Under the pieces are notes generated by a model. The model searched no databases, was not told the DNA's origin, and was given only the letters and a program-made list of their open reading frames with translations. From assembly GCF_013387495.1 (NCBI RefSeq), contig NZ_JABZEE010000049.1, positions 62,001 to 126,000 on the forward strand: a stretch of DNA of 64,000 bases, read 5' to 3'. Made by a program: the position numbers and the translations under genes. Of the stretch, positions 63,555 through 64,000 are shown piece after piece (position 1 is the first letter of the stretch; the number at the start of each line of letters is the position of its first letter). This stretch comes from Streptomyces sp. PKU-EA00015. Lineage in GTDB: Bacteria; Actinomycetota; Actinomycetes; Streptomycetales; Streptomycetaceae.

Positions 63555-64000
63555 ATGTCGTACCACCAGCTCTTCCCCGAACCACCCCCGCAGCCCAGAG
63601 CGGCCGGACGCCACCGGCACGACGCGGCGTCCCACGGCTGGGACGACGGCCCACAGCCCTGGGCCGACGCCCGGCAGCAGCAGGACCCCTGGGACACCGC
63701 GCACCAGCGGCCGCAGCAGCGCTGGGACGCCCCCCGGCAACAGCCGGAGCCGGACCCCGCCCCCGACGACCGCGTCGACATGCGCGCACTCGGCTCCGCC
63801 TACCGCCGGCTGCGCCGCGTCGCGACGTTGACCGCGCTCGGCTACTTCGTCCTCTTCCTGCTCCTGTCCGGCTACGCCCCCGAAACGATGACGGGCCGGA
63901 TCACCGGCGGACTGACCACCGGACTCGTGCTCGGGCTGCTCCAACTGCCCGTGGCGCTCGCCGCGATCGCGGTCTACGAACGGATCGCGCGCAGACGGGT
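63555..64000 (+). CDS. DUF485 membrane protein, 3' end outside window
   Basis: The first 148 codons of a membrane protein. Residues 1-78 are a Gln/Pro/Trp/His-rich cytoplasmic head with short repeats (WDDGPQPWADARQQQDPWDT, QRWDAPRQQPEPDP). Then DMRALGSAYRRLRRVATLTA and two membrane helices (LGYFVLFLLLSGYAPETM, GGLTTGLVLGLLQLPVALAA) in the DUF485 pattern, ending YERIARRR at the window edge. DUF485 genes usually precede a sodium/solute (acetate) symporter gene, so an actP-like gene is expected just beyond. ATG after AAGGAG. Confidence 0.82.
   Translation, partial: MSYHQLFPEPPPQPRAAGRHRHDAASHGWDDGPQPWADARQQQDPWDTAHQRPQQRWDAPRQQPEPDPAPDDRVDMRALGSAYRRLRRVATLTALGYFVLFLLLSGYAPETMTGRITGGLTTGLVLGLLQLPVALAAIAVYERIARRR

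Overview
The window is high-GC actinobacterial DNA from a Streptomyces chromosome. The evidence is GTG and TTG starts, a tRNA-Leu(UAA) gene matching bldA, rare TTA codons, Rpf/LysM cell-wall hydrolases, DivIC, and an order ndh - ppx/gppA - DUF501 - divIC - eno - rpf - rpf - CYP107U-like P450 - mazG - surA-like - mfd that I recall from the central chromosome of Streptomyces coelicolor. I see no IS element, phage or CRISPR array. The stretch is core chromosome with a few lineage-specific pieces.

Layout. 1-4.9 kb: hutU (runs off the left edge), a divergent LysA-like PLP decarboxylase, an SRPBCC protein and an APC permease. 5.0-7.1 kb: a four-gene cluster of three Roadblock/LC7 proteins and one PATAN-like/winged-helix protein; its first two genes carry TTA codons. 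7.1-8.6 kb: a membrane protein and an RpiR-type regulator. 8.9-10.1 kb: a pqq locus reduced to pqqA, pqqC and pqqD plus a 20-codon stub where pqqE should follow. 10.6-16.4 kb: cystathionine beta-synthase, an SGNH hydrolase, a thiolase and small conserved proteins. 16.5-17.4 kb: a Bax-inhibitor-1 protein. 17.56-17.65 kb: bldA. 18.0-21.5 kb: an ABC/FtsX exporter. 21.5-22.6 kb: a convergent intergenic region with 21 tandem copies of a 33-bp unit between inverted copies of a roughly 100-bp element.

22.6-37.1 kb, mostly on the minus strand: cfa, ndh (Rex-like sites upstream), a VOC protein, ppx/gppA, DUF501, divIC, eno, an Rpf gene with a c-di-AMP riboswitch, a second Rpf gene, a P450, MazG, a SurA-like lipoprotein, GtrA and a GT2 glycosyltransferase. 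37.3-40.7 kb: a YfhO-type membrane protein and a methyltransferase. 40.8-45.1 kb: a Ser/Thr kinase with TPR-like tail, its membrane partner, and an HTH-HsdM-HsdS-like fusion with an altered catalytic motif. 45.3-51.9 kb: DUF4190/DUF4352 protein, lipoprotein, GNAT, HNH lipoprotein, a SCO6745-like protein divergent from a TetR regulator, and a secreted SGNH hydrolase. 51.9-58 kb: mfd, an ECF sigma factor with a probable membrane anti-sigma, and a DUF2079 membrane protein. 58.1-61.5 kb: a second ABC/FtsX system whose permease is frameshifted as read here. 61.8-64 kb: a DHA2-type MFS exporter and the start of a DUF485 gene.

How it fits together. Several blocks serve envelope growth and developmental control: DivIC, Rpf hydrolases under c-di-AMP control, GtrA/GT2/YfhO, the kinase pair, the P450 and bldA. 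The TTA-containing Roadblock cluster lies about 12 kb from bldA and should need that tRNA for translation. The most unusual items are the Roadblock cluster, the decayed pqq locus, the 33-bp array with inverted flanks, and the HTH-methylase-like fusion.
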